Shown: positions 36,275 to 53,249 of the stretch, piece after piece
How positions within the stretch are numbered: the stretch's first letter is position 1
Layout: each line of letters starts with the position of its first letter
Source of the DNA: Salinispora mooreana
GTDB taxonomy: Bacteria; Actinomycetota; Actinomycetes; Mycobacteriales; Micromonosporaceae
Length of the DNA stretch: 64,000 nt
Assembly: GCF_000379065.1 (NCBI RefSeq)
Contig: NZ_KB900614.1
Coordinates: 3,222,633-3,286,632, forward strand
Reading direction: 5' to 3'
The notes under the pieces: generated by a model
Databases searched by the model: none
What the model saw: only the letters and a program-made list of their open reading frames with translations
What the model was told of the DNA's origin: nothing
Translations under genes and position numbers: made by a program

Positions 36275-37278
36275 GAGCCGGCCCTTCCCTCTTCGATCAG
36301 TTCCGCCACCCGGGCCGGCGTCTGCGCGAGATAGAAGGCGCGGACGGACAGCTCGGTCCCGTACCTCTCGGCCATCCCCGCGATGATCCGCATCCCGATG
36401 AGCGAGTTGCCGCCGAGCTCGAAGAATTCGTCGTCCACGCCCACCTCCCGTCCGTCGAGGTGCTCGTGCCAGAGCTCAGCGACCTCCTGTGCCAGGGATG
36501 CCGACGGGCCGCGAGACCGGGCTTCCGGTCGTCCGGCGCCGGGCACTGTGGGGCACAGCCGCCGCACAATCGCCTCGACCACCCGCTCCGGCTGCTCGGT
36601 CAGATAGTGGTGGCCACCGTGCATCACCTGGACGTCGAGCTCCACCGAGGTCGCGTCGCGCCAGCTGGCCAGTTCCGCAGGAGGGCACATGTGATCGCTG
36701 TCGCCAACGAACGCCGTCACCGGTATCTGCAGCGGCTTCAGGCTCGCCGGCCGGTACCTGTCCGCCATCCGCAGATCCGCCCGCAGCGGTGGCAGGATGA
36801 CCGGCCAAAGGTCACGTACCTCCAGGGCCTCGAGGCCATGGCCGCCGAACCGTCGTACCTCGGCGACGAGGTCCTCGTCGGAGAGCGTCTGATCGGTCTT
36901 GCCGTGGCCGTGGTGCGGCGCCATCCGCCCCGACACGAAGAGATGCTGGGGGCTGCTTTCGAGATCCCGTTCCAGGCGAATGGCGACCTCGTACGCGATG
37001 GCCGCCCCGACGCTGTGGCCGAAGAGGGCGATCGGCCGGCCGCGCCACTCACGCAGCTCCGCCGCGACCTGGTCGGCGACCAGCGATACGTCCTCGACGT
37101 AGCGCTCGGTCATCCGGTCGTGGCGGCCCGGGTACTGCACGCTGATCAGTTCGATGCCGGCGGGCAGCAGCGGGTACCACGAGGAGAACATCGAGGCAGT
37201 TCCCCCTGCGTGTGGCAGGCAGACCAAGGACAGCTCCGGCCGCCCGTCGTTCTCGTATACGCGAAGCCACTTTCCCAC
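36271..37278 (-). CDS. type II thioesterase-PCP fusion
   Basis: A 335-residue protein with two domains in an unusual order. Residues 1-235 are a type II thioesterase with normal catalytic residues: ALFGHSVGAA (Ser89) and MHGGHHYL (His223). Residues 260-335 are a complete peptidyl carrier protein, with the phosphopantetheine site FFELGGNSLIGM (Ser292). In NRPSs the order is T then TE; here the carrier follows the thioesterase and there is no A domain. GTG 37278 is set by the upstream stop codon 1 nt away. The co-translated P450 suggests the carrier presents an amino acid for oxidation, and the TE could load, proofread or release it. Confidence 0.85.
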   Translation of the reverse strand: MGKWLRVYENDGRPELSLVCLPHAGGTASMFSSWYPLLPAGIELISVQYPGRHDRMTERYVEDVSLVADQVAAELREWRGRPIALFGHSVGAAIAYEVAIRLERDLESSPQHLFVSGRMAPHHGHGKTDQTLSDEDLVAEVRRFGGHGLEALEVRDLWPVILPPLRADLRMADRYRPASLKPLQIPVTAFVGDSDHMCPPAELASWRDATSVELDVQVMHGGHHYLTEQPERVVEAIVRRLCPTVPGAGRPEARSRGPSASLAQEVAELWHEHLDGREVGVDDEFFELGGNSLIGMRIIAGMAERYGTELSVRAFYLAQTPARVAELIEEGRAGS

Positions 37279-37279
37279 G

Positions 37280-38056
37280 TCAGCTCTTTTCGCTCGCGGC
37301 GGCCGACTGCGCGGCAACCGGCCGCCGGTCCTCCGTTGTCTCCCCGAACGACACGGCCTCGATCAACCGCAACAGCTCGTGGGCATGGTCCGCCAGATAC
37401 ATGTGGCCACCGGCCATCTCGGTGAAGCCGAACTCGCTCACCGTCGCGTCCCGCCACTCCTGCGCCTGCTCCGGCGTAGCCAGTTCGTCGGTGCTACCCC
37501 GTACGGAGAAGATCGGGATCGACAGCGGCTCGTCAGTGCTCGGCCAGTAGTTCTCGTGCATCTCACAGTCGGCCCGCAGAGCGGGAAGGATCAGATCACG
37601 CATCTCGGGGTGGTCCAATGCCTCGTGCCGGAAGCCCGCAAACTCCTCGACGCGGGCGAAGAACTCGTCGTCCGCCAGCCCGGTCGCCCGCCGAGTCCGC
37701 TGCGTCCACGGCCCCGGTGAGCCGCTGACGAACAGCCGCTTCAGGCGCCCGCTATCACGCGCGCTCAGCAGGTGTGCCAGCTCGTACATGAGCACGGCGC
37801 CGACGCTGTGCCCGAACAGCACCAGCGGAGCGTCGTCCTCGGCGGCCGAGAGAACGGACTCCAACGACGCCTTGGCCGCCTCGTGCACGTCTCGGTGCGG
37901 TTCCTCGAGAAGCCGCCGTTCCCGGCCGGCAAGCTCCAGCCCGACGACTCTTACACGGTCACCTGCGAGCGTTCGCCACGGATGATAGAACGATGCGCCC
38001 GCTCCGGCGAACGGGGCGCACACCAGCGTGATGTGCTGCATGGGTGCCACAGACAT
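37280..38056 (-). CDS. type II thioesterase
   Basis: A 258-residue stand-alone thioesterase with intact catalytic residues: FGHSVGAVLM (Ser84) and MAGGHMYL (His218). Such enzymes clear mis-primed acetyl or amino acyl groups from NRPS carriers. ATG 38056 is preceded by GGAGG; the longer open frame overlaps the mbtH gene and is not supported. It is one of three TE-family genes in a row, of which this is the conventional editing enzyme. Confidence 0.9.
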   Translation of the reverse strand: MSVAPMQHITLVCAPFAGAGASFYHPWRTLAGDRVRVVGLELAGRERRLLEEPHRDVHEAAKASLESVLSAAEDDAPLVLFGHSVGAVLMYELAHLLSARDSGRLKRLFVSGSPGPWTQRTRRATGLADDEFFARVEEFAGFRHEALDHPEMRDLILPALRADCEMHENYWPSTDEPLSIPIFSVRGSTDELATPEQAQEWRDATVSEFGFTEMAGGHMYLADHAHELLRLIEAVSFGETTEDRRPVAAQSAAASEKS

Positions 38057-38078
38057 GTGTCCTGCCTCCTCTCGGTGA

Positions 38079-38303
38079 CTAAGACGCGACGTCCGCGTCC
38101 ATCGCCTCCCGAAGGCTCTTCGGACGCAGGTCGGTCCAGTTCGCCTCGACGAACTCCAGCGACTCAGCCCGGCCGGCCTCACCGAAGACGACCCGCCAGC
38201 CGGCCGGCACCTCGGCGAATGCGGGCCAGAGCGAGTACTGCTCCTCGTCGTTGATCAAAACGTAGAAACGGCCCGACTCGTCGTCGAACGGATTCGTGCT
38301 CAT
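38079..38303 (-). CDS. MbtH-like protein
   Basis: A 74-residue MbtH homologue, the small chaperone that binds A domains and is needed for their solubility and activity. The family signature is complete: [28 protein letters not shown] and NWTDLRP. ATG 38303 follows GAGGGAGC. It lies between the ornithine monooxygenase and the thioesterase genes in the NRPS operon. Confidence 0.95.
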   Translation of the reverse strand: MSTNPFDDESGRFYVLINDEEQYSLWPAFAEVPAGWRVVFGEAGRAESLEFVEANWTDLRPKSLREAMDADVAS

Positions 38304-38356
38304 CTGTTGTGCTCCCTCTCGGTATAACTGCGGAAGTCGGATGCCTTCTCGTCGGA

Positions 38357-39715
38357 CTAACTGCCGGTCGGCACCAGACCCTGCAGCACGCGGCCGTCGT
38401 CGTGCGACTGGCTCTGCGCCCTCCTCGCGACCGACGTGGAGATGTCTCCGTTGCGCACCGCCAGGTTGGACAACAGCGACGACGACAGGCCGTGTGTGTG
38501 CTCCATGCCACCCTGGAGATAGATCCCGCATCGGAGGTGCTCCGTCGTCGCGAGGCGGTAGTCGCGCTCAACCCGGTAACGACCCTGTTCGTCCCGTATG
38601 CAGAACCGGTCAAGCGGGCCTAGCATGTCGCCGATCTCCATCGGCTCGTATCCGGTCGCGCAGATCACGATGTCGGCGTCGACCTCGGACGTCCGGTTGC
38701 TGAGCATGGAGTGAATCGATACCACGACTCCGTCGTCCCGCCGACGCACGCCGGAGAGCCGGCTGAGCTCTGCGAACCGCAGCCGGGTCTCACCGGTGAC
38801 CGCCTCGTCGTACGCCTTCCGGTTCAGGTCCGAGATGAGGTTGCTGTCCACGACGGCATAGTTCGTGTTCCGGTGGTAGCGCCAGAAAGCGTCCTTCGAA
38901 TTTTCGTCGCCGTAGTAGTAGTCGTCGATAGCGCTCGGATCGAAGACGCGGTTCGCGAACGGCGTGGCGTCGGCGATGCTGTAGCCATACGAAGGAATGA
39001 CCGCGGTGACCGTCACGCCCGGGACGTTGTCGTAAACGAAATGAGCGATCTCCGCGGCGCTCTGGCCGCCGCCGACCACCAGCACCCGCTTCAGTTTCGT
39101 GGTGTCGCACCGCTGGAACTTGCCGAGGAACTCTGAGCTGTGCCAGACCCTGTCGTCCGAGGTCAGGCCGGCTGGGAAGCGCGGGACCAGGCCGGTCCCC
39201 AGGACGACGTTCCGCGCCTCCACGGACGACGATTCGGCGCCGGTCGGGCCAGACGCCAGGTTAACGCGTACCCGGTCGATCGGATCCCCGGGCCCACTAT
39301 CCGGGGGCACGCTGATCGACGTGATCGTCGCGCCGTAGGTGACCTGGTCGGCGAAGTTCGCCGCCGCCCACTCCAGGTATCCGTGGAACTCCTCGCGGGT
39401 GGGGAAGAAATCGCAGTTGTTGATAAACCGTGCGAGGCGATTCATCTCGTGCAGATACGAGACGAAAGTAAACCGGGAGTGCGGGTTGCGGAACGTGACG
39501 AGGTCTTTCAGGAACGACACTTGCATCTTCGCGGAGGGGAGCAGCATGTTCCGATGCCAGCCGAACGAGGGCTGCTGCTCGAAGAATCTAGCCGCCAGTG
39601 GGCGCCCCTCAACATCACCCATCTCGTGCAGCGCGATAGCAAGTGATAGATTGGACGGCCCGAATCCTATGCCTAAGACGTCGTAAACGGACGGTTCGTC
39701 GAACACTATGTGCAC
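38357..39715 (-). CDS. ktzI-like: L-ornithine N5-monooxygenase (KtzI-like)
   Basis: A 452-residue flavin N-hydroxylase. The FAD motif [12 protein letters not shown] is near the N-terminus. The family core [21 protein letters not shown] fits ornithine-type enzymes. The NADPH motif is [14 protein letters not shown] and the C-terminal ATGY motif is ICATGYEP. The tail [15 protein letters not shown] is also family-typical. It converts L-ornithine to N5-hydroxyornithine, used either in hydroxamate siderophores or as the precursor of piperazate. GTG 39715 ([15 protein letters not shown]) follows GGAAGG and lies 8 nt after the NRPS1 stop. The ktzT-like gene in the cluster favours the piperazate route. 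Confidence 0.88.
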   Translation of the reverse strand: MHIVFDEPSVYDVLGIGFGPSNLSLAIALHEMGDVEGRPLAARFFEQQPSFGWHRNMLLPSAKMQVSFLKDLVTFRNPHSRFTFVSYLHEMNRLARFINNCDFFPTREEFHGYLEWAAANFADQVTYGATITSISVPPDSGPGDPIDRVRVNLASGPTGAESSSVEARNVVLGTGLVPRFPAGLTSDDRVWHSSEFLGKFQRCDTTKLKRVLVVGGGQSAAEIAHFVYDNVPGVTVTAVIPSYGYSIADATPFANRVFDPSAIDDYYYGDENSKDAFWRYHRNTNYAVVDSNLISDLNRKAYDEAVTGETRLRFAELSRLSGVRRRDDGVVVSIHSMLSNRTSEVDADIVICATGYEPMEIGDMLGPLDRFCIRDEQGRYRVERDYRLATTEHLRCGIYLQGGMEHTHGLSSSLLSNLAVRNGDISTSVARRAQSQSHDDGRVLQGLVPTGS

Positions 39716-39723
39716 CTTCCCAG

Positions 39724-42700
39724 TCACTCGTTCAGCTTGCGATTGATCACGTCGCAGATCTCCGCTGCGGCCGCGGGCATGTGCATGTCGTGGTGGGTGG
39801 ACTGCACCTGATATTCCTCGACCGAGCCGGCGACATGCGGCTTCCACTTATCCGCCCAGGTTCCACCGTCGTCCCGGAGCGCGGCGTTGAAGAAGATGAG
39901 GTCACCACGGAACACAGGCGACTCGAAGCACTTCATAATGCCGATGTTGTTCGACAGGACACTCGCCATGGTGTCGAGGAAGTGATCGTATTCGCCGATT
40001 CTGAAAAATTCGCCGAGGAAACCGTCGATAACGGCCCGCTGCGCCGCCGGGTCGAGGTTGTCCAGCACTCCGAAGTCGCTCGCCGGCACGGCGTCGAGCA
40101 GCGCGAGGAGCGCCACCTTCCGCCCACGCCGCTCGAGTTCCGCCGCCACAGCATGGGCAACGGTTCCGCCGTACGACCACCCCACGATGTGGAACGGTCC
40201 GTCCGGCTGCACAGAAAGAATACTCGCCACGTAGTCGTCGACCATGTCCTCCACGGATGCCGGCAACGACGTCGTGCCGTCGTACCCTCGAGCCTGGAGG
40301 GCGTAGACGGGCCGGTCCTTGAGGTACGGCAGAAAGCTGAAGTACGGCCAGCTCACACCGCTGCCCGGATGGACGAACCACAACGGCGTCCGATCCGGCC
40401 CACTGTTCAACGACAACACTGCCGCGAAGGGGTCCGCGAACTCCTCCGGAACGCTGCGGCTAACCAGCACCGCGGCCAGTTCCGCGACGGTGGGATAGCG
40501 GATGATCGTCCGGATGGGGACATCGACGCCGAAGCGGTCACGGATGTGGCGGCTGAGCTGCGCAGCGAGAAGCGAGTAGCCGCCGTGCTCGAAGAAGTTG
40601 TCGTGGATGCCAATCGCCGGCCTTCCGAGCACCTCGGCGAACAGCTCGCAGAGCGTACGTTCGTAGGCGTGTCGAGGCGCCCGGCCGGTGGTGGCACTCC
40701 CCTGCTCGGGTGCCGGCAGCGCCTTCCGGTCCACCTTGCCGCTCGGCGTGACCGGCATCTCGGCGAGCGCCACGAAGGCCACGGGAACCATGTACTCGGG
40801 CAGCCGCCGCCGCGCAAACTCGGCCAACGCCTCGCCGTCCGTGTCACCGGCACCGGCGACGAAATAGGCGAGCAGCCGCTTGTGGCGGTCCGGGCCCTCA
40901 TGGGCCACGACGGCGGCTGCGGTGACGCTGGGGTGGCTCAACAGCACATGCTCGATCTCGCCGGGTTCGATCCGGAACCCGCGCATCTTCACCTGCTCGT
41001 CGGCACGGCCCAGATACTCGATCTGGCCGTCGCCGTTCCACCGCACCAGATCGCCGGTGCGATAGATCCGGGCCCCGGGGACGAAGGGGGATGCCACAAA
41101 GCGCGCCGAGGTCAGCGCAGACCGACCGAGGTAGCCACGGGCCAGCCCGGTCCCGGCGAGATACAGCTCTCCAGGGACCCCGGGCAGCACCGGCTGGAGC
41201 TCGGTATCCAGGACATAGACGTGGGTGTTCCAGATCGGAAGTCCGATGGGGACGCTGGCGGCACCCTTGGTGTGGCGCCCGGCGGTCACCTCGACCGCTG
41301 CCTCCGTCGGCCCATAGAGGTTGTACACCGCGCAGTCCGGCAACGTCTCCACGACCTGGTTCGCCAGCGCCACGGGGAATGCCTCACCGGCGACCTCGAG
41401 CCGGCGCAGCGTCCGGCACTCGGCTGCGGCGGGTTCGGCGATGAAAGCCTCGAGCAGCGAAGGTACGAAGTTGGCGGTAGTCACCTGCTGGACCCGGACG
41501 AGCCGCGCCAGTTCCGCGGGATCCTTACGCTCGTCCGTATCGGCTATCACGACCGTGCCGCCCGTATGGAGCGGCCCGAACAGTTCCGGAACCGACACGT
41601 CGAACCCGACGGAGGTGCTCCACAGGGCCCGGGTGTCCGGTCCGATGGCGAAGTGGTCGATCCCCCACAGCACTCGGTTCACGATCGACCGGTGCGAGAC
41701 CACCACACCCTTCGGGCCACCCGTCGATCCCGAGGTGAACATGACGTACGCGGCGCTGTCGGGCAGAACCCGTACGCCGGGATCGGTCGCCGGCATCTCC
41801 CCGGTCTCGGGAAGCGTACCGTCGAGGACGAGCAGCGGCTCCGCGCTGCTCAGCATGTCCCTCACCCGAAGGTCCGGCAGGTCGGACTCGATTGGCAGGT
41901 AGGCCGCTCCGGCCCGCAACACGCCGAGTACCGCCACGATGAACTCTACTGAACGCGGTATCCGGACGGCGACCACGGTCTCCGGGCCGGCACCCCGCTC
42001 GATCAGCCAGTGCGCCAGCCGGTTTGCCCTGGCAAGGAGTTCCCCGTACGTCATCTCCCGGGAGCCGGACACCAAGGCGACACGGCCGGGGTCCGTCTCG
42101 GCCTGCCTGGTGAGATTTTCGAGCAGGGACTGCACCCCGGCCGGCTCGGTCGTGTCGTTCACGCCGTACACGAGCCGTTCACGCTCTCCCGGTACGAACG
42201 CGCCGATGGCGGACAGGTGGGTCGAGGGTTCGGCGGCGATCTGCTCCAGGACCTGGGTGAAGCGGCTGGCCATTAGCTCGATCGTTTGTCGATCGAACAG
42301 CCGTGTCGCGTACTCGATGCCGCCCCGCAGCCGTCCCGAGTCGTCCGAGGTCAGGCTGAAGTGAAGATCAAACTTCGTGGTGTGGGTGATGGCGTGTTCG
42401 ACGCTGACGCCGAGCCCGGCGAACCGGAAGTCCGGCCGCTGGTTGTTCTGCCACTCGCACATCACCTGGAACAGCGGGTGATAGGCGGCTGACCGATCCG
42501 GATTGAGTGACTCCACCAGCTGGTCGAACGGCACGTCCTGGTTCTCGTAGGCCGCCAGCGCCTTGTTCCGCACCTGGCCGAGCAGGTCCAGGAACGTCGG
42601 GTCCCCGGACAGGTCGGCCCGCAGCACCCAGGTGTTGATGAAGCAACCGACCATGTCCTGCATGGCCTCGTCGGTACGGCCCGAGATCGGACTGCCGATC

Positions 42701-43515
42701 GTCAGATCGACTCCGCCGCCCAGCTTGTTCAGCAGCACCGCCACAGCGGCCTGCACGACCATCGACGCGGTCGCGCGACTTTCTGTGGCGATGCGGTGCA
42801 GCCCCGTCATGACGTCCGGGCTGACCACGAAGTCGACCTGGTCGCCGTCGTGGGTCAGTTCAGCCGGACGGGGGCGGTCCATCGGCAGCCGCACCGGTTG
42901 GGGGACCCCGACCAACTCGTCACACCAGTACATGATCTGCGTCCCGGCGATGCTCTCCGGGTCCGTCTCATCGCCCAGCATCTCCCGCTGCCACAGCGTG
43001 TAGTCCCGGTACTGCAATGGCAACGGCGCCCAGCCGGGCGGGGAACCCGCACGCCTCGCGGCGTACGCCTCGGCCAGATCGCGAAGCAGCGGTGCCCCCG
43101 AACCGCCGTCCACGGCGATGTGGTGGAACACCAACACCAGCACATGGTCGTCGGACGCCGACCGGAGCAGCGTGGCTCGCACCGGGATCTCGTCGGCCAG
43201 GCTGAACCGGTACCGGATGGCGCTGTCGATCAGGCCGGGCACCTCGTCCCGCGACGCGTCGACGACCGGCACGTCGAACGGCACCTCGGTGTCCTCCAGG
43301 ATCGCCTGATAGGGGACGCCGTTCTCGTCTTCCCGAAAGAGGGTGCGCAGGGCTTCGTGCCGGCCGACCACATCGGTAAGCGCGGCGATCATGGCCGACG
43401 TGTCCAGGTTGCCGGTCAGCCGGCAGGCGATCACGACGTTGTAGGTCTCAGACGGTCCCTCGAGCCGGTGCAGGAACCACAACCGGCGCTGCGCGAACGA
43501 CAGTGGAATCATCAT
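39724..43515 (-). CDS. NRPS1, termination module C-A-T-TE
   Basis: A 1263-residue single-module NRPS. The C domain (1-430) starts [19 protein letters not shown] and has an active HHIAVDG. The A domain (about 460-935) has A3 [11 protein letters not shown]; my reading of its pocket, from [21 protein letters not shown] and YGPTEAAVE, is D-V-P-N-E-A-L-V-E. Two acidic pocket residues suggest a basic side chain, such as ornithine or N5-hydroxyornithine, though I do not recognise the code. The T site is [11 protein letters not shown]. The C-terminal TE (about 1040-1263) has GWSYGG and a late His (QSTHHDMH), so this protein releases the product, probably as a macrocycle. ATG 43515 overlaps the stop of the FAD gene (ATGA). 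Confidence 0.92.
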   Translation of the reverse strand: MMIPLSFAQRRLWFLHRLEGPSETYNVVIACRLTGNLDTSAMIAALTDVVGRHEALRTLFREDENGVPYQAILEDTEVPFDVPVVDASRDEVPGLIDSAIRYRFSLADEIPVRATLLRSASDDHVLVLVFHHIAVDGGSGAPLLRDLAEAYAARRAGSPPGWAPLPLQYRDYTLWQREMLGDETDPESIAGTQIMYWCDELVGVPQPVRLPMDRPRPAELTHDGDQVDFVVSPDVMTGLHRIATESRATASMVVQAAVAVLLNKLGGGVDLTIGSPISGRTDEAMQDMVGCFINTWVLRADLSGDPTFLDLLGQVRNKALAAYENQDVPFDQLVESLNPDRSAAYHPLFQVMCEWQNNQRPDFRFAGLGVSVEHAITHTTKFDLHFSLTSDDSGRLRGGIEYATRLFDRQTIELMASRFTQVLEQIAAEPSTHLSAIGAFVPGERERLVYGVNDTTEPAGVQSLLENLTRQAETDPGRVALVSGSREMTYGELLARANRLAHWLIERGAGPETVVAVRIPRSVEFIVAVLGVLRAGAAYLPIESDLPDLRVRDMLSSAEPLLVLDGTLPETGEMPATDPGVRVLPDSAAYVMFTSGSTGGPKGVVVSHRSIVNRVLWGIDHFAIGPDTRALWSTSVGFDVSVPELFGPLHTGGTVVIADTDERKDPAELARLVRVQQVTTANFVPSLLEAFIAEPAAAECRTLRRLEVAGEAFPVALANQVVETLPDCAVYNLYGPTEAAVEVTAGRHTKGAASVPIGLPIWNTHVYVLDTELQPVLPGVPGELYLAGTGLARGYLGRSALTSARFVASPFVPGARIYRTGDLVRWNGDGQIEYLGRADEQVKMRGFRIEPGEIEHVLLSHPSVTAAAVVAHEGPDRHKRLLAYFVAGAGDTDGEALAEFARRRLPEYMVPVAFVALAEMPVTPSGKVDRKALPAPEQGSATTGRAPRHAYERTLCELFAEVLGRPAIGIHDNFFEHGGYSLLAAQLSRHIRDRFGVDVPIRTIIRYPTVAELAAVLVSRSVPEEFADPFAAVLSLNSGPDRTPLWFVHPGSGVSWPYFSFLPYLKDRPVYALQARGYDGTTSLPASVEDMVDDYVASILSVQPDGPFHIVGWSYGGTVAHAVAAELERRGRKVALLALLDAVPASDFGVLDNLDPAAQRAVIDGFLGEFFRIGEYDHFLDTMASVLSNNIGIMKCFESPVFRGDLIFFNAALRDDGGTWADKWKPHVAGSVEEYQVQSTHHDMHMPAAAAEICDVINRKLNE

Positions 43516-44729
43516 TTCCACCCCTCCCCGGCCGCCCGACCGGCCGGCGCGATCTCCGTCAGTAGCTCGTTGTCGTAGAAGTCGTCGAGGGAGCAGGCAC
43601 CAGACAGGGTGGAGAAGTACCGGTCGACCAACTCCTGGTTACCGGCCAGTCCCTGCAAGAAAGCGGTCCGCTCGGGGGCCGGGCTAAGACCGGCCACACT
43701 CAGCGTGCTCTGGTACGGGCTCAGAAGATGCTCGGTCAGGTCGGACTCGTACCGGCGCCACATGACGTCGGACGCCGGGTCGTCGTGCAACTGCTCCCCG
43801 ATGTGATCGGTCAGCAGCTCAGCCTGAAGAAAGGCATCGGCAATTCCCCGGGCCGTGATGGAGTCCTTGTGGTGCACCGCGTCGCCGACCAAGACCCAGC
43901 CGGGCCCAAACGCCTTGCGGAAGTAGTTCTCCTGATGGCCCGTCCCGTAGAACTGCTCCACCTGGCGGCCCTCGGCCATCCGCTCGTACATACTCGGCGC
44001 GGTCGTCCGGACAGCCTCCATGAACGCCGGCTCCACGTTCCCGCGCACCTTGTGGAAGTCGGCCTGCGGGAAGTAAGCCATGATCAGCGTGAGGTCGTCG
44101 TTGGTCGGGATGACGCCGATCCACCGGCCGGGCCGTTCATACTGCTCAAGATGCGCGGGGACGCCGGCCCAATAGCTGTAGTAGGTACAGGTCATCCGAG
44201 GATGCTCGATGACGGTCCCGGCGCCGACCGTGCGCGCCACGAACGACCGCATGCCGTCCGCGCCCACCACCAGCCGCGCTCGTTCGGTCGTCTCGGTGCC
44301 GCCGGAGGTACGGTACTTCACCCCCACGACCCGGCCGTCCTCGACCAGCAGCCCGCTGACCGTGCAGGAGTCCCGGAAGTCGGCGCCAGCGTCGGCCGCC
44401 GCACCGGCGAGGATCGGATCGAGGACGAACCGCCGGGGCGCGAAGCCGGCTCGGTACCCGTCAACCGGCAGCGAACAGCCATCCAGCCGAACGCCTGTCG
44501 TCTCGTAACTGATGTGGTCGATCGGCGGGCAGTTGCTGTCGCGAACCCGGTCGAGCAACCCCCACTTGGCGAGCAACGCGACACCGGGCTGATGGATGTA
44601 GTGCGAGGACAGCGTGTCCTGCGGGAATCGTGCCCGTTCCAGCAGAAGGACGCGGTATCCGCGCCGAGCAAGCAACATCGCCACTGAGGAGCCCGCGCAG
44701 CGAGCACCGACAACGATCACGTCGTACAT
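43512..44729 (-). CDS. FAD-dependent oxidoreductase / monooxygenase
   Basis: A 405-residue group A flavoprotein. The dinucleotide motif [21 protein letters not shown] is near the N-terminus (two adjacent blocks). The second FAD motif is [17 protein letters not shown] and the third is [19 protein letters not shown]. This pattern belongs to the FAD_binding_3 / geranylgeranyl-reductase-like group. It lacks the tryptophan-halogenase lysine motif, so I do not call it a halogenase. ATG 44729 follows GGGAGGCG. Its place between two NRPS genes makes it a tailoring or precursor enzyme, for example ring hydroxylation or desaturation of a residue; the substrate is unknown. Confidence 0.8.
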   Translation of the reverse strand: MYDVIVVGARCAGSSVAMLLARRGYRVLLLERARFPQDTLSSHYIHQPGVALLAKWGLLDRVRDSNCPPIDHISYETTGVRLDGCSLPVDGYRAGFAPRRFVLDPILAGAAADAGADFRDSCTVSGLLVEDGRVVGVKYRTSGGTETTERARLVVGADGMRSFVARTVGAGTVIEHPRMTCTYYSYWAGVPAHLEQYERPGRWIGVIPTNDDLTLIMAYFPQADFHKVRGNVEPAFMEAVRTTAPSMYERMAEGRQVEQFYGTGHQENYFRKAFGPGWVLVGDAVHHKDSITARGIADAFLQAELLTDHIGEQLHDDPASDVMWRRYESDLTEHLLSPYQSTLSVAGLSPAPERTAFLQGLAGNQELVDRYFSTLSGACSLDDFYDNELLTEIAPAGRAAGEGWK

Positions 44730-44787
44730 GACGCCTCCCGGCATCGAGAGCTTTCCGGACGGAACACGGCGGTCGTACGGGAGCGGG

Positions 44788-51120
<6,333 letters not shown>

Positions 51121-51389
51121 CGAATACCTACCTCAGACATGGTCGAAGGAATCGCAGCGCCCATACGAGGGCAAGGGAATCTCATGACGAATTACGAGGA
51201 TGCCCGGCGGCACCGGTCTCGTCGACCGTACCGCCGACGGGCGTCCGGGCCGACCGTCTCGCCAGCGAGACGGCCTGCGGCAGTGCAACTATTGCGCGAG
51301 AGGTGTCAGTCCCGCTAACTAGCCACGGCGCAGCCTGACGACAGGTACGGGCCCCACACCGACCTCCATTGCCGCTAGCCGGCATCGAC
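51121..51389. other. 269-bp intra-operon gap with hairpin
   Basis: The only sizeable gap in the NRPS operon. CCGTCTCG (51254-51261) and CGAGACGG (51266-51273) form a short stem, extended by flanking GC pairs. No gene is evident. The gap may contain an internal promoter for NRPS2 and downstream genes, or a leftover of a lost A or T domain. Confidence 0.45.
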
Positions 51390-51638
51390 TCACGGCGTGA
51401 GGCCCTTCGCTTCCAGGTACGACGAGAGCGCCCCGACCGTGGAATTCCGGAACAACTGATCCATGGGAACCTCCACGCCGAGTTCGTCGAGCAGGGTGAG
51501 CTGAATGCGAGCCAGGACCACCGAATGCCCGCCGAGGGCGAAAAAGTCGTCGTCGTCGGCCACCTCGTCCACCTTCAGCTCGGCACACCAGATGGCACGA
51601 ACCCTGTCGGCGATCATCAGGACTTCTCCCTCGTTCAT
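51390..51638 (-). CDS. stand-alone peptidyl carrier protein
   Basis: An 82-residue free PCP with the phosphopantetheine site DDFFALGGHSVVLARI (Ser39). It starts 5 nt after the stand-alone A domain gene, so the two form a split A-T loading unit. Free A plus free PCP pairs usually prepare an amino acid for off-line oxidation, here by one of the P450s, before transfer to the main assembly line. The A-less module of NRPS2 is the natural acceptor. Confidence 0.92.
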   Translation of the reverse strand: MNEGEVLMIADRVRAIWCAELKVDEVADDDDFFALGGHSVVLARIQLTLLDELGVEVPMDQLFRNSTVGALSSYLEAKGLTP

Positions 51639-51643
51639 AGTGC

Positions 51644-53245
51644 TCAGCCGGCCCTGGCATCATCAACGGGCCGGCGCGCCGATCCGTGCAACCGCTCCGC
51701 GAGCGCCCTGTGGTCCTTTTTCCCGTGCGGGTTCAGCGGGATCTCCGGCACGGTGATGAACTCGGCCGGAACCATGTTCTGGGGGAGCACCGCGACAAGT
51801 CTCGACCGAACGTCATTCGTGACGATTTCCCCGCCATCAGGGACGATGAAAGCGACGAGTTCGACCTCTCCGGATCCGTGCCGCCTGGGCACAACCGCGG
51901 ATGCCCGTACGCCGGCCAGCCTGTCGAGGTGGCGCTCCACGTCGACCGGGTCGATTCGCATCCCCCGCACCTTCACCTGAGAGTCAAGGCGACCGGCGAC
52001 GACGAGATCTCCGCCGGCCGTCACCGTGCCACGATCGCCCGTCTTGTACAGCCGGATGGGCACACCGTCACGGACCACCCTGACGAACCGGTCCGATCCG
52101 GAACCGCCGGCGTTGAGGTAGCCGACGCCGATGCTGATCCCGGAGATGCAGATCTCGCCGTACTCACCGGGAGCGACGGGGAGTAGCTGCTCGTCCACAA
52201 TGTGGATGTCCGTGTTGTGAACAGGCTTACCGACCGGAACTACGTCAGTTCCTCCCCCGCCCGCGAGGTAGTCGGCGAGATCGTACGACGACGCGACGTC
52301 CGTGCACTCGGCAACACCGTACTGGTGCAGCAGTCTGCACGTGTTTCCTTCGCGATCAGCCCAGGGCACGACACGGTCGGCAGACATCGGTTCGCCGCCG
52401 AAGAAAATGTGGCCCACCCGGTCCAGCGCCCCACTCCCGCGTGCGGTCTCCCAGTCGATGAGCAGATACAGCGCACTGGTTCCGCAATGGACTGTCCGAA
52501 TATGGTGCTCAGCGAGCGTCCGGTAGGCGAGGGCGGTGTCGAAATGCCTGCTCGGTATCAGGTGCTGGGTTGCTCCGCAAAACAGCGGCGCCAGCAGAGC
52601 GCGTTGAGTGAGGTCGAACCCGAACGCGCTGACGACGAGGTTGTCCGACCCCTGGTGCAGGCCATACTCGAGCGACAGCCAGTTGAGCAGGTTGAACCAA
52701 CCCTCGTGCCGTACACCGGCTACCTTCGGTATGCCGGTCGACCCCGACGTGAAGACCGCGTAGCACAGGTCTTGCCCCGTGACTGACACGTCCGGATTGG
52801 CCGGCGACTGGGTCGCCAGGAGCTCGGACAGGGCTTCGAGATCGACGAGTTCGGCGTTCGCCGCACTCACCAGCCCCGCCGTCGACGGCGACACGACGAT
52901 CGAAGCGAGGTCGGTGAGCTGCTCCACCATCGCCCTAAGTCGCTGGGCCGGGTAGGACGGGTCGAGCGGCACGTAGGCGGCACCAGACTTCAACGTGCCG
53001 AGAATGGCGACGAGCATGTCGATCGAGTAGTCCAGACAGACCCCGACCCTGGCGCCCGGACCGGTCCCTCGCGACATGAGGAAGTGCGCAAACCGGTTCG
53101 CCATCGCGTTGAGTTCCTGATAGGTCGCCCGCTGCCCGCCGCACACCACCGCAAGGTGGTCGGGTGCGTCGTCCACCAGTTCCTCGAATCTCCGGTGCAC
53201 CACCGGAGCCGGCGGCAGTGCGACCCGTGTTCCGCGTACTCTCAT
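51644..53245 (-). CDS. stand-alone NRPS adenylation domain
   Basis: A 533-residue amino-acid-activating enzyme without carrier or condensation domain. Core motifs: A2 LKSGAAYVPLDPSYP, A3 FTSGSTGIPK, A5 QYGVAEC, A7 YKTGDRG, A8 GRLDSQVKVRGMRID, A10 NPHGKKDHRAL. My reading of the pocket from FDLTQRALL, VHCGTS, FFGGEP and YGVAECTDV is D-L-R-H-F-G-Q-D-V, a code I cannot assign. It lies 4 nt after a P450 and 5 nt before a free PCP. It should load that PCP, the PCP of the TE-PCP fusion, or the A-less module of NRPS2 in trans. Confidence 0.9.
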   Translation of the reverse strand: MRVRGTRVALPPAPVVHRRFEELVDDAPDHLAVVCGGQRATYQELNAMANRFAHFLMSRGTGPGARVGVCLDYSIDMLVAILGTLKSGAAYVPLDPSYPAQRLRAMVEQLTDLASIVVSPSTAGLVSAANAELVDLEALSELLATQSPANPDVSVTGQDLCYAVFTSGSTGIPKVAGVRHEGWFNLLNWLSLEYGLHQGSDNLVVSAFGFDLTQRALLAPLFCGATQHLIPSRHFDTALAYRTLAEHHIRTVHCGTSALYLLIDWETARGSGALDRVGHIFFGGEPMSADRVVPWADREGNTCRLLHQYGVAECTDVASSYDLADYLAGGGGTDVVPVGKPVHNTDIHIVDEQLLPVAPGEYGEICISGISIGVGYLNAGGSGSDRFVRVVRDGVPIRLYKTGDRGTVTAGGDLVVAGRLDSQVKVRGMRIDPVDVERHLDRLAGVRASAVVPRRHGSGEVELVAFIVPDGGEIVTNDVRSRLVAVLPQNMVPAEFITVPEIPLNPHGKKDHRALAERLHGSARRPVDDARAG

Positions 53246-53249
53246 CAGC

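Noticed and set aside
38357..39715. Hydroxamate siderophore pathway as the main role of the ornithine N-hydroxylase
   Set aside because: No N5-acyl/formyl transferase or siderophore uptake genes are visible in the window, and a KtzT-like gene with a DVFS-type A domain is. Direct use in NRPS1 is kept as a separate, weaker possibility.
39643..41952. 770-codon plus-strand frame opposite NRPS1
   Set aside because: No recognisable motif; mirrors the NRPS1 frame and crosses two well-supported gene boundaries.
43512..44729. Tryptophan halogenase
   Set aside because: The gene has the flavoprotein motifs but I find no halogenase WxWxIP-type motif, so the call stays at FAD-dependent oxidoreductase.
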